DNA of 12,923 bases from Deltaproteobacteria bacterium (GTDB lineage: Bacteria; Desulfobacterota; Desulfobacteria; Desulfobacterales; Desulfobacteraceae): positions 1 to 12,923 of the forward strand of contig QMMT01000016.1 of assembly GCA_003647385.1 (NCBI GenBank), written 5' to 3'. The notes beneath the pieces are model-generated. The model saw nothing but the letters and a program-made list of their open reading frames with translations, was not told the DNA's origin and ran no database searches. Shown in pieces: positions 1-7,748 of this stretch (position 1 is the stretch's first letter; each line of letters begins with the position of its first letter). Both the position numbers and the translations under genes were made by a program.

Positions 1-1960
1 CCCAATGGACTGTCCGGATCTCTGCAGGTTTGTTGTCACTATTGAAAATGGACAAATTATAAAACTTACCGGTGACCCGCATCATCCCGTTACCAAGGGG
101 TTTGTCTGTAAAAAAGGCAAAGCACTTGTTAAAAGGATGTCGCATCCGGACAGGATAAAATATCCTTTGATGAGAAAAGATGGTCGGTTTGTTAAGATTT
201 CCTATGAAAAGGCCTTTGATATCATTGCTGATAATCTTGTTTCGGTTAAAGATAAATTTGGAACAAAGGCGATTTTAAATTACACCAGTGATGGATATGC
301 CGGGCTTAAGAACAGGATTCAAAGTATATTTTTCAATTGTTTCGGCGGGGTGACACAGCCCCGGGGAAGCCTTTGCTGGGGAGCGGGTATTGCAGCACAG
401 GAATATGATTTTGGCAGTGCCAAAGGACATTTTCCTGATGATGTGCTAAATGCTGATACCATCCTTGTATGGGGAAGAAATCCTAAATATACCAGTCCCC
501 ATCTATATACACTGTTAAAACAGGCCCAGAAAAAAAGCAGCCGCATTATTGTTATTGACCCTGTAAAAACAGCAACTGCCAAAGCATTTGATGAGTACAT
601 CCGGATCAAACCCTCAACAGACGGTGCTCTTGCCCTTGCCATGGCCAATACCATCATTGAAAATAATCTTCATGACAGACGATTTATTGAAAAATATGTT
701 CTGGGGTTTAAGCGATTCAGAGCTTATGCTGAAAAATTTACCCTTAAAAGAGCAGAAGAGATTACCGGGATCAGTGCCGACATCATCAGCGACATGGCAG
801 TGCACTACGCAAAATCAAAAACAGCATCTATTTATGTTGGGTTCGGTATGCAGCGCTATCAGAATGGCGGAAACAATATCCGGTGCATCGATGCCCTGGC
901 AGCCGTAACAGGAAAGATTGGGGAAAAGGGTTGCGGCGTGAACTATGCAGCTAAATCCATCAGCCCATACCTTAATATTTTGGATAAGCAAAGCAGGGAA
1001 TATGCAAAAAACAGACGACTTTTTACGGTGGGAAAGTTAGGACAGTTTTTAGAAACGGCTGAAGAACCTCCTGTCAAGACCGTCTTTGTTGCATCAGGGA
1101 ATCCTTTGACCCAAAGCCCTGATCTTGAAAAAACAATTAAATATTTTTCGCAAATCGAGTTTAAAGTCGTGTTTGACCACTTTATGACAGATACTGCCAG
1201 ACAGGCTGATATTGTCCTTCCCGCAGCCTTTGTATTTGAGCAGGATGATCTTTTTGCAACATCCATGTATTCACCGGTGTTAAACTATTCACAAAAGGCG
1301 GTTGATCTACCAAAGAACATTATGCCCGAGTTTGAATTTTATTTAACACTGGCAGAAAAGATTGGGTTGAAAAATCTGGGTTTCGAAGACTCAGAAGACT
1401 ATTTAAAAAAGAGCGGACAACCGTTATTGAAAAAACTGGATAAAAAGTTCACCCAGTTACCCGGAGCCTATTTAAACATAAAAACTGATAAAATTTCCTG
1501 GGAAAACAAAGCGTTTAAAACCCCTTCCGGGAAAATTGAACTCTACAGCGAAAAAGCTTTACAGGATGGGCTTTCAGCTCTTCCATCCTTTAGCAAGCCC
1601 TGTATGGGAAATAAACAATTTCCTTTGCGGCTTTTAACCTGCCATACCATTGATTCCATGCATTCTCAAGGGTTTGCCTTTAATAATGAACTGCCGATAG
1701 TTTACTTGAATTGGAAAACAGCCCAAAAATTTGATGTTGAAAAGGATTTTTATTTATTTGTAAAAGGGGAGAAAACAAAAATTAAAGCAAAATTGTGTAT
1801 TGATAGCGCTATCTGTGATGGCGTGGCTTTTATTTACCAGGGCTTCTGGCATAAAAGCGGTGCAGTGAATTTGCTGACAAAATCGTTAATTTCAGATATG
1901 GGCAGACAGGCGGCCTATTATGACAGCTTCTGCTGTTTAGAAAAACTTTCAATAGCGTAA
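1..1960 (+). CDS. Molybdopterin (Mo/W-bisPGD) oxidoreductase, 5'-truncated by window edge
   Basis: A catalytic subunit of the DMSO-reductase/formate dehydrogenase superfamily; its substrate cannot be named from sequence. The visible protein begins with a Cys-rich motif (MDCPDLC), and the codon before the first ATG (position 5) is Pro, preceded by a codon ending in C. That fits a [4Fe-4S] motif C-P-M-D-C-P-D-L-C, so the ATG at 5 is very probably internal and the gene starts before the window. Numbering from that ATG, cluster ligands are C3, C7 and C35 (GFVCKKGK); the first Cys would lie just upstream. GSLCWGAG (C124) sits where the metal-ligand Cys or Sec occurs in this superfamily. WGRNP (156-160) and IDPVKT (184-189) are typical cofactor-binding segments. 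The C-terminal molybdopterin-dinucleotide-binding domain spans about 545-651. No membrane or Fe-S partner subunit is in the window. The family is sure, the reaction unknown. The 3' end overlaps the convergent ATPase gene by 43 bp. Confidence 0.9.
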   Translation, partial: PMDCPDLCRFVVTIENGQIIKLTGDPHHPVTKGFVCKKGKALVKRMSHPDRIKYPLMRKDGRFVKISYEKAFDIIADNLVSVKDKFGTKAILNYTSDGYAGLKNRIQSIFFNCFGGVTQPRGSLCWGAGIAAQEYDFGSAKGHFPDDVLNADTILVWGRNPKYTSPHLYTLLKQAQKKSSRIIVIDPVKTATAKAFDEYIRIKPSTDGALALAMANTIIENNLHDRRFIEKYVLGFKRFRAYAEKFTLKRAEEITGISADIISDMAVHYAKSKTASIYVGFGMQRYQNGGNNIRCIDALAAVTGKIGEKGCGVNYAAKSISPYLNILDKQSREYAKNRRLFTVGKLGQFLETAEEPPVKTVFVASGNPLTQSPDLEKTIKYFSQIEFKVVFDHFMTDTARQADIVLPAAFVFEQDDLFATSMYSPVLNYSQKAVDLPKNIMPEFEFYLTLAEKIGLKNLGFEDSEDYLKKSGQPLLKKLDKKFTQLPGAYLNIKTDKISWENKAFKTPSGKIELYSEKALQDGLSALPSFSKPCMGNKQFPLRLLTCHTIDSMHSQGFAFNNELPIVYLNWKTAQKFDVEKDFYLFVKGEKTKIKAKLCIDSAICDGVAFIYQGFWHKSGAVNLLTKSLISDMGRQAAYYDSFCCLEKLSIA

Positions 1961-3240
1961 AGGGGTAAACACAAAACTTTTCCTTTTTTTAAATAACGTG
2001 CCTGGGATATCTTTAAACCGTAATTTGATTTGTATTTATCTATAAACATAAACAGGCTTTTTAATCTTCCAACTGCCCCTGATTTAACCTCTATCGGTAT
2101 TATTAGCGTATTTTTTTGTAAAAGGTAATCCAGCTCGGCACTACTGTTTTTTGCCTCCCGGGCCCAATAATATAACGATGGTTTACTATATGGATTCTGG
2201 TAAGCAAGAAGCTCTTGTCCTACAAATTGTTCTGCAACAGCACCGTGAAATAATGTTGTAAAGTCTTTTGCCTGTGCAGTGTCTGAATAAATTCCATTTG
2301 CAGCATGCAATAGGCCCACATCCATAAAAAGCACCTTAAAATGCTGTTCCTTGACTCCTGCTTCCAAAGGCAGACCTGCTCCACTTGTTTTCTTTATTTT
2401 CCTCACGACTCCGGCCATTTCTAATAATTCAAGCGCTTCTTTAAGCTCTCTTGATTTTATAGTATTATCCACATGAGAATATTTAAACTTTTTTCCGACC
2501 ATCGTTGGAACAGCATTGAATATTTTAGTGAGATAGCGATGTTTTATTTTTCGAGCATATTTGCCAAAATCATCAAGATAGGTATCTATTATTAACCGCT
2601 GAACTCTCTGGCATGAGATGATATCATGGTTTGTGATATATTGATTGACAACTGCCGGCATCCCTCCGAGCAAGAAATATTTTTTTAAGTAGTCATTCAA
2701 TTTTTGGTGCAAAGCATCAGGTATGAGTTTTAAGTGCGCGGAATTTGATATATGGTCGCGAAGCGCCGTTTCTCCCATCGCTTCCAGGAACTCTGAAAAT
2801 GATAAAGGGAAAAGATAAATATACTGTACACGACCCACCGGCATCCTAAAATCTTCTGATCTAATTGTAAATTCCAATAGAGAACCTGCTGCAATAATAT
2901 GCAAGCCCTGTTTTTCTTCATAAAAATATCTTAGTGCCATAATAGCAGCAGCACAATCCTGCACTTCATCTAAAAATAATAATGTTCTTCCAGGTGTTGC
3001 TCTCATGCCGGTAAACAGAGCAATCCTTTCAATAATATCTTCGGGAACCAAAGATTGAAAAATATCTTTATATTCAGGATTTTTTTCAAAATTAAGAGTA
3101 ATAAATGAATCAAACTCATTCTGGCCGAATTCATTCACAATATATGTTTTCCCAACCTGCCGCGCGCCCCTAAGCAATAGGGGGCGGCGGGTATTGTCAT
3201 TTTTCCATTCCTGCAATAATGCGTATATGTCTCTTTTCAT
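1918..3240 (-). CDS. AAA_14 / DUF4143 family P-loop ATPase
   Basis: A 440-residue protein with the two-part architecture of the widespread AAA_14-DUF4143 family, whose cellular role is unresolved. The N-terminal ATPase domain has Walker A GARQVGKT (25-32), Walker B LLFLDE (87-92) and the family's AAGSLLEF segment (117-124). The C-terminal DUF4143 half contains YFLLGGMPAVV (about 189-199) and ends with E369-x-D371 followed by E384-V-K386-S-G. This D...ExK pattern resembles a PD-(D/E)xK nuclease-type fold; nuclease activity is not shown. The ATG has only a weak upstream purine tract (AAGGGA, about 13 nt away). The gene stands alone on its strand and its 3' end lies inside the end of the convergent oxidoreductase gene. 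Such genes are often multicopy and patchily distributed, so recent acquisition is possible but not demonstrable here. Family confidence is high; no function is assigned. Confidence 0.93.
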   Translation of the reverse strand: MKRDIYALLQEWKNDNTRRPLLLRGARQVGKTYIVNEFGQNEFDSFITLNFEKNPEYKDIFQSLVPEDIIERIALFTGMRATPGRTLLFLDEVQDCAAAIMALRYFYEEKQGLHIIAAGSLLEFTIRSEDFRMPVGRVQYIYLFPLSFSEFLEAMGETALRDHISNSAHLKLIPDALHQKLNDYLKKYFLLGGMPAVVNQYITNHDIISCQRVQRLIIDTYLDDFGKYARKIKHRYLTKIFNAVPTMVGKKFKYSHVDNTIKSRELKEALELLEMAGVVRKIKKTSGAGLPLEAGVKEQHFKVLFMDVGLLHAANGIYSDTAQAKDFTTLFHGAVAEQFVGQELLAYQNPYSKPSLYYWAREAKNSSAELDYLLQKNTLIIPIEVKSGAVGRLKSLFMFIDKYKSNYGLKISQARYLKKGKVLCLPLYAIESFSKQQKLS

Positions 3241-3447
3241 ATACAGTTTAGTTTCCCTTATACAGACTATTTTATGAATAGATGGTCAAATTCCAATGTA
3301 TCTATACTTAATTTTTGGCAGTTTGCCAAGGTAAAATTGATAATTTTTTGGCTATTTTCCAATACAAAAGAAAAAGCCGATTAGCCTATATATGACTGAC
3401 GCCATTTGCAGGATTGATTTTGGATTATAATGACTGAATTAAAATTT

Positions 3448-3897
3448 TTACTCAACCCTGTGCCAGGTTTGAGTTCTGAAGAAAAAGGCAATATACCCCC
3501 TGACCATCAACTTTCCATCTTCAATCCATAATTTGCACGTATATATTTTGCCGATTTTAGGATCTAAAATGGTTCCATCCTCATACTCATCACCAGCTTG
3601 AACCAGATCTTTTATGATAATCATTCCTTTGGTCGGCTGGTCTTTCCGCGGATCATCATCCGGACATTTGTCACAGACAGGATCAGGATCTTCACCAGGT
3701 TTTCGAAACAACTCTTTTATCTGGCCGAAATATTTTCCGTCTTTTTCATAAATTTGCACTATGGACTTGGGTTCATTAGTTTCATCATCAATGGTTTTCC
3801 ATTTTCCAACAATGGAAGTGTCCTGGGCAAAAGATCCGGTAATAAAACAAAAAGAAAAAAGAACAGGTAGAAATAAGAATTTAAACATTTTTTTCAT
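3448..3897 (-). CDS. Secreted DUF2147 domain protein
   Basis: A 149-residue protein of the DUF2147 family, with no established function. Residues 1-24 form a Sec signal peptide (basic MKKMFK start, hydrophobic core, SFA then QD cleavage site), so export to the periplasm is predicted. The mature domain shows the family hallmarks: IVGKWKTIDDE (29-39), a DPVCDKC segment with a CxxC pair (C75, C78), KDQPTKGM (85-92), DGTILDPKIGKIYTCKLW (107-124) and the terminal RGYIAFFFRTQTWHRV block. Length matches the family. The start is backed by GGAGA about 7 nt upstream of the ATG. It lies downstream of leuA on the same strand but behind a hairpin terminator and a candidate promoter of its own, so it is probably a separate transcription unit. 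Confidence 0.92.
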   Translation of the reverse strand: MKKMFKFLFLPVLFSFCFITGSFAQDTSIVGKWKTIDDETNEPKSIVQIYEKDGKYFGQIKELFRKPGEDPDPVCDKCPDDDPRKDQPTKGMIIIKDLVQAGDEYEDGTILDPKIGKIYTCKLWIEDGKLMVRGYIAFFFRTQTWHRVE

Positions 3898-3944
3898 CGT
3901 CGGTCTCCAATAAATAATTATTGATTAGATAAACACTGTTATTC

Positions 3945-3973
3945 TTCTTAATCTCATGTTTTTTCTATGTCAA
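3945..3973 (-). promoter_or_regulatory. Candidate sigma70-type promoter for the DUF2147 gene
   Basis: On the minus strand a perfect TTGACA (3973-3968) is followed after 17 nt by TAAGAA (3950-3945), a poor -10 match. The start codon is about 50 nt downstream. The -35 directly follows the T-tract of the leuA terminator. Exact -35, correct spacing and position support it; the weak -10 limits confidence. Confidence 0.35.
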
Positions 3974-3974
3974 G

Positions 3975-4021
3975 AAAAAAAACATCTTAAAGGGAGGGCA
4001 GGGTAGTGTTGACCCTGCCCT
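3975..4021 (-). terminator. Hairpin terminator of the ilv-leu operon
   Basis: A perfect 10-bp stem, AGGGCAGGGT (3995-4004) with ACCCTGCCCT (4012-4021), encloses a 7-nt loop and starts 24 nt after the leuA stop. Read on the minus strand, an 8-T run (3982-3975) follows, but about 12 nt separate it from the stem, so this is not a textbook intrinsic terminator. On the plus strand no T-tract follows and no plus-strand gene ends here, so it is assigned to leuA. Confidence 0.65.
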
Positions 4022-4045
4022 AGTGTGAAAAAGCTATAGAATGAT

Positions 4046-5590
4046 TTAAAGGTTTTGAGCTTTTACCACCGGATGCTCCTTTAAATATTCCAGTCTGTTT
4101 AAACCGTTTATGTAGGCCAGGGCGCTGGCAGTAATAATATCCGGATCAGCACCTTTTCCCAGGGCCACAATACCGTCTTCCTGCAACCGGACCGTAACTT
4201 CCCCCTGGGCATCGGTGCCTTCTGTCAGGGCAGAGATGGTAAACCTTAAGAGTTCAGATTTTGTCCCGGTTAATTTAGATATAATATTATATACCGCATC
4301 AATAGGGCCGCTGCCTTCTGTGGCTCCCTGGACGGGGCGGCCATTAATGTTGAGCTGGACACTGGCGGTGGGAAAGACGGTATTGCCTGATAATACATGG
4401 ATATATTCAAGGCTGAAGATTTCCGAGCTTCGTAATACGCCTTCATTGATTAAGGCCTCGATATCCTCATCCTGGATGCTTTTTTTCTTATCTGCCAGGG
4501 TTTTGAATTTTTGAAAAACCGTATCCAGTTCTTCTTTTGAAAGATCGTATCCCATTTCCTGGATATGTGAATTGAGTGCATGACGGCCTGAATGTTTTCC
4601 TAAAACCAGGTTGTTTTTACTGAGACCGATGGACTCAGGTTTCATGATTTCATAGGTCATGGGGTTTTTCAAAATGCCGTCCTGGTGGATACCGGCTTCA
4701 TGGGCAAAGGCGTTGGCTCCGACAATGGCCCGGTTCGGCTGCACAAGAATCCCGGTGATCATGCTGACCAGGCGGCTTGTGGGATAGATCCTTTTTGTAT
4801 CAATAGAGGTGGTCTGGGGGAAAAAATTGGGTCTGGTGTTCAAAGACATTACCACTTCTTCAAGTGATGTGTTTCCGGCTCTTTCTCCAATCCCGTTGAT
4901 GGTGACCTCAACTTGTCTGGCACCGGCCTTTATGGCAGAAAGGGTGTTGGAAGTGGCAAGGCCGAGATCATTATGACAATGAACACTTAATACAGCTTTA
5001 TCTATATTGGGAGTGTTTTCCATGACATATTTGATAAGGTCGCCATATTCTTCGGGTATGGCATATCCTACCGTGTCCGGAAGGTTGACGGTTGTGGCAC
5101 CGGCCTCAATTACCGCTTCAAACACCTTACACAAAAAGTCAGGATCAGATCTTGACCCGTCTTCTGCTGAAAATTCAACATTGTCTGTGTAGGATGCAGC
5201 AAGTTTTACTGATTTTACTGCCTGTTCCAGAACCTGGTCTGATTCCATTGCAAGTTTATATTTCATGTGTAGCTCAGATGTGGCAATAAAGGTGTGTATC
5301 CGTGGATGTGCAGCATCTTTGATGGCGTCCCACCCCCGGTTGATATCGTCGTCATTGGCCCTGCAAAGAGAGGCAACCTGGCAAACTTTAAGGGTCTTGG
5401 CAATCGCTTTGACGGCTTGAAAATCACCTTCGGATGCGGCGGGGAATCCTGCTTCAATCACATCAACGCCAAGTTTTTCAAGCTGGGTGGCAATGCGCAG
5501 TTTTTCAGCCTTATTCATGCTGGCTCCAGGGGATTGTTCTCCATCTCTTAATGTGGTGTCAAAAATAATAATCCGGTTGTCTGTGTTCAT
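4046..5590 (-). CDS. leuA: 2-isopropylmalate synthase
   Basis: Condenses acetyl-CoA with 2-oxoisovalerate to 2-isopropylmalate, the committed cytoplasmic step of leucine synthesis. At 514 residues it is the usual bacterial length. The TIM-barrel catalytic domain begins with the DTTLRDGEQSPG motif (11-22; D11 metal ligand, R15 catalytic). The metal-binding HCHND is at 204-208 and GERAGN at 236-241. FAHEAGIHQDG (295-305) is the conserved linker-region block of LeuA. The C-terminal domain (about 395-510, including the GSGPIDAVYNI segment) is the allosteric LeuA dimer domain, suggesting leucine feedback inhibition. The gene is last in the operon. Its ATG overlaps the cimA stop codon by 4 bp (ATGA), and an AAGG lies about 10 nt upstream inside cimA, indicating translational coupling. 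LeuA rather than CimA or homocitrate synthase is assigned because of the SPGASM and LSVHCHNDLGLA signatures and the adjacent separate cimA. Confidence 0.97.
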   Translation of the reverse strand: MNTDNRIIIFDTTLRDGEQSPGASMNKAEKLRIATQLEKLGVDVIEAGFPAASEGDFQAVKAIAKTLKVCQVASLCRANDDDINRGWDAIKDAAHPRIHTFIATSELHMKYKLAMESDQVLEQAVKSVKLAASYTDNVEFSAEDGSRSDPDFLCKVFEAVIEAGATTVNLPDTVGYAIPEEYGDLIKYVMENTPNIDKAVLSVHCHNDLGLATSNTLSAIKAGARQVEVTINGIGERAGNTSLEEVVMSLNTRPNFFPQTTSIDTKRIYPTSRLVSMITGILVQPNRAIVGANAFAHEAGIHQDGILKNPMTYEIMKPESIGLSKNNLVLGKHSGRHALNSHIQEMGYDLSKEELDTVFQKFKTLADKKKSIQDEDIEALINEGVLRSSEIFSLEYIHVLSGNTVFPTASVQLNINGRPVQGATEGSGPIDAVYNIISKLTGTKSELLRFTISALTEGTDAQGEVTVRLQEDGIVALGKGADPDIITASALAYINGLNRLEYLKEHPVVKAQNL

Positions 5591-7200
5591 TTTATTTTAG
5601 CCTTATTTTTATTGTCTAATGAGAGTTTATATTGAAAACTGTCGGCCAGAGCCTGCCAGCTTGCTTCGATAATGTCTTCGGAAACGCCGATGGTTGAAAA
5701 AATATTGTTTTCATCCCGTGATTCAATCAGAACGCGTACCTTTGCATCGGTTCCATCCATCCCGTCTATGACACGGACTTTAAAGTCAACCAGATGCATG
5801 TCGTTAATCTGCGGGTATATGGTGGTCAAAGCCTTTCGTAACGCATTATCCAGTGCACTTACAGGTCCGTCACCCTCTGCTGAAGTGATTTCCGTTTTAT
5901 CGCCCACCCTTATTTTTATCATGGCATGGGAGTAACAGGGTCGCTCCTTGTCTTTTTCAACCATCACTCTAAAGGATTCAAGTTCAAAATGGGGGACAAA
6001 CTGGTCTGTTAATTTTTCCATGATAAGCTTTAAAGAGCCTTCTGCTGCATCAAATTCAAATCCGTCATTTTCAAGTTCTTTGATGCTGGCGACTATCTGG
6101 TGTCCGTTGGCACCTTTTTGCCCTAAGTCAACGCCTAACTCTTTGGCTTTATATTCAATATTGCTTTTACCCGATTGTTCGGAAACAATGACCCGCCGCT
6201 TGTTTCCGACAAGTTCAGGAGGAATATGTTCATAGGCTTTCGGGTTTTTCATGATGGCACTGACATGAACGCCTCCTTTGTGAGCAAAAGCACTTTTTCC
6301 CACAAAAGGTCTTGAGCTGACCGGCTGTACATTGGCAGTTTCCGAGACAAACCTTGACAGAATCTGCAGCTTTTCAAGGTTTGCCTGGCTGATGCAGTCT
6401 TTTTTCATTTTAAGAGACAGGATAGGGATAACAGCAGTTAAGTCTGCATTACCGCAACGCTCACCATATCCATTGACAGTTCCCTGAACCATGGTGGCAC
6501 CTGCATGGACGGCTGTGACTGAATTTGCCACCGCCATGGCGCAGTCATTGTGGGTATGAATACCAAAGATAAGGCGGGGGTTTTTTTTAATCTGAAGGTC
6601 AGACCTGAAGTGGTCAATGGTTGTTCGGGTAATGGTTTCAATCTCGCAGGGCAGACATCCCCCATTGGTGTCACAGAGAACCAGGCATTTGGTCCCGCCT
6701 TCAATGGCAGCTTCAAGGGTTTTTATTGCATATGCGGGGTTGGCTTTATATCCGTCAAAAAAATGTTCAGCATCATAGAGGACTTCTCTGTCATGGTTTA
6801 AGAGATATTCAATACTTTCTTTGATCATGGCCAGATTTTCTTTTTTAGTATTTCCCATGATGGATTCAACATGAAGATCCCAGGATTTCCCAAATAAGGT
6901 AATCACAGGTGCTTCACTGTCGATCAACGCCTGAATGTTGGCATCGGTATCCACGGGTTTTCCCTGGCGGCGGGTTGCGCCAAAAGCCGCTATCTTGGCA
7001 GTCTTGAATTCTATATTTTTTGCCAGTTCGAAAAATTGCTGGGCGCCTGGATTTGATCCCGGCCATCCGCCTTCAATATAATGGATGCCTGAATCGTCTA
7101 ATCTTTTGGCTATTTTAACCTTATCTTCCGGGGAAAAGAATATGTTTTCTCCCTGCATGCCATCCCTTAGCGTGGTATCGTATAACAGTGTTTTTTCCAT
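5587..7200 (-). CDS. cimA: (R)-citramalate synthase
   Basis: Condenses pyruvate and acetyl-CoA to citramalate, which LeuCD and LeuB can convert to 2-oxobutyrate, giving isoleucine without threonine dehydratase. The 537-residue protein matches the long Geobacter-type CimA family rather than the shorter archaeal one. The HMGL-like barrel shows DTTLRDGMQGENI (8-20), IEGGWPGSNP (42-51, typical of this family), IHTHND metal ligands H215 and H217, GERCGN (246-251) and FAHKGGVHVSAI (305-316). The C-terminal LeuA-type regulatory domain covers about 405-525 and contains the GDGPVSALDNALRKAL block. Start support is AGGAAA about 6 nt before the ATG. It lies 23 bp after ilvH and overlaps leuA by 4 bp. 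That it accepts pyruvate is inferred from family membership; a broader 2-oxoacid specificity cannot be excluded from sequence. Confidence 0.93.
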   Translation of the reverse strand: MEKTLLYDTTLRDGMQGENIFFSPEDKVKIAKRLDDSGIHYIEGGWPGSNPGAQQFFELAKNIEFKTAKIAAFGATRRQGKPVDTDANIQALIDSEAPVITLFGKSWDLHVESIMGNTKKENLAMIKESIEYLLNHDREVLYDAEHFFDGYKANPAYAIKTLEAAIEGGTKCLVLCDTNGGCLPCEIETITRTTIDHFRSDLQIKKNPRLIFGIHTHNDCAMAVANSVTAVHAGATMVQGTVNGYGERCGNADLTAVIPILSLKMKKDCISQANLEKLQILSRFVSETANVQPVSSRPFVGKSAFAHKGGVHVSAIMKNPKAYEHIPPELVGNKRRVIVSEQSGKSNIEYKAKELGVDLGQKGANGHQIVASIKELENDGFEFDAAEGSLKLIMEKLTDQFVPHFELESFRVMVEKDKERPCYSHAMIKIRVGDKTEITSAEGDGPVSALDNALRKALTTIYPQINDMHLVDFKVRVIDGMDGTDAKVRVLIESRDENNIFSTIGVSEDIIEASWQALADSFQYKLSLDNKNKAKIK

Positions 7201-7223
7201 TGGTTTTCCTGTTTGTTATTTGT

Positions 7224-7718
7224 CTATTTTTTCCCATTTTCCCTTGCCAGGGCGATGGAGCCTGTGGAAGCTATTTCAATGATTCCCATGGGGTTTAACA
7301 ACGCAATGATTGCATCGTGCTTTTCACTGTCCCCGGAAACTTCTATGGTATAATGGGAAAGACCTACATCCACAATTTTGCATCTGAAAATATCCACAAT
7401 TCTTAATATATCCGCCTTCTTTTCAGGCTTTGCATTTATTTTAATTAACGCCAGCTGCCGCTGAACATATCTTTTATCTGTCAAGTCATTCACTGTAATT
7501 ACATTGATCAGCTTGTGAAGCTGTTTTTTTATCTGTTCAATAATCTGAGGCTCACATTTGGTTACCATGGTAATTCTGGATACATCGGGTTCTGCCGTAC
7601 TGGCTACACTCAAGCTGTCAATATTAAAGCCGCGGCCTGAAAAAAGCCCTGCGATCCTTGAAAGAACACCCGGCTCATCATCTACGAGAATGGAGAGTAA
7701 GTAGTTGTTTGTTTTCAT
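7224..7718 (-). CDS. ilvH: Acetolactate synthase small (regulatory) subunit
   Basis: Regulatory subunit that activates the IlvB catalytic subunit and confers valine feedback inhibition. The 164-residue protein has the family's normal length. An N-terminal ACT domain (about 6-78) opens with LSILVDDEPGVLSRIAGLFSGRG, where the valine-binding loop lies, followed by FNIDSLSVA (31-39). The C-terminal small-subunit domain (about 85-160) includes ALIKI and ends with TGSIALAR, a family hallmark. AAGGA about 8 nt upstream supports the ATG. It starts 30 bp after the ilvB stop and lies 23 bp before cimA, consistent with one mRNA. The symbol ilvN is used equally for this subunit; the sequence does not favour one isozyme name. 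Confidence 0.95.
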   Translation of the reverse strand: MKTNNYLLSILVDDEPGVLSRIAGLFSGRGFNIDSLSVASTAEPDVSRITMVTKCEPQIIEQIKKQLHKLINVITVNDLTDKRYVQRQLALIKINAKPEKKADILRIVDIFRCKIVDVGLSHYTIEVSGDSEKHDAIIALLNPMGIIEIASTGSIALARENGKK

Positions 7719-7748
7719 TATAAATATCCTTTTTAAAGACCTTAAAAA

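Noticed and set aside
5..7. ATG as true start of the oxidoreductase
   Set aside because: It would remove the first Cys of the Fe-S motif; the preceding bases are in frame and fit C-P, so the gene most likely begins outside the window.
3315..3329. TTGGCA-GTT-TGCCAA inverted repeat as terminator of the DUF2147 gene
   Set aside because: The stem is only 6 bp with a 3-nt loop, no T-tract follows on either strand, and it lies more than 115 bp past the stop codon.
3241..3447. Gene or RNA between the ATPase and DUF2147 genes
   Set aside because: The 207-bp stretch is AT-rich without a convincing reading frame. A TTGACC with TATAAG upstream of the ATPase gene has a 21-nt spacer, too long to call a promoter.
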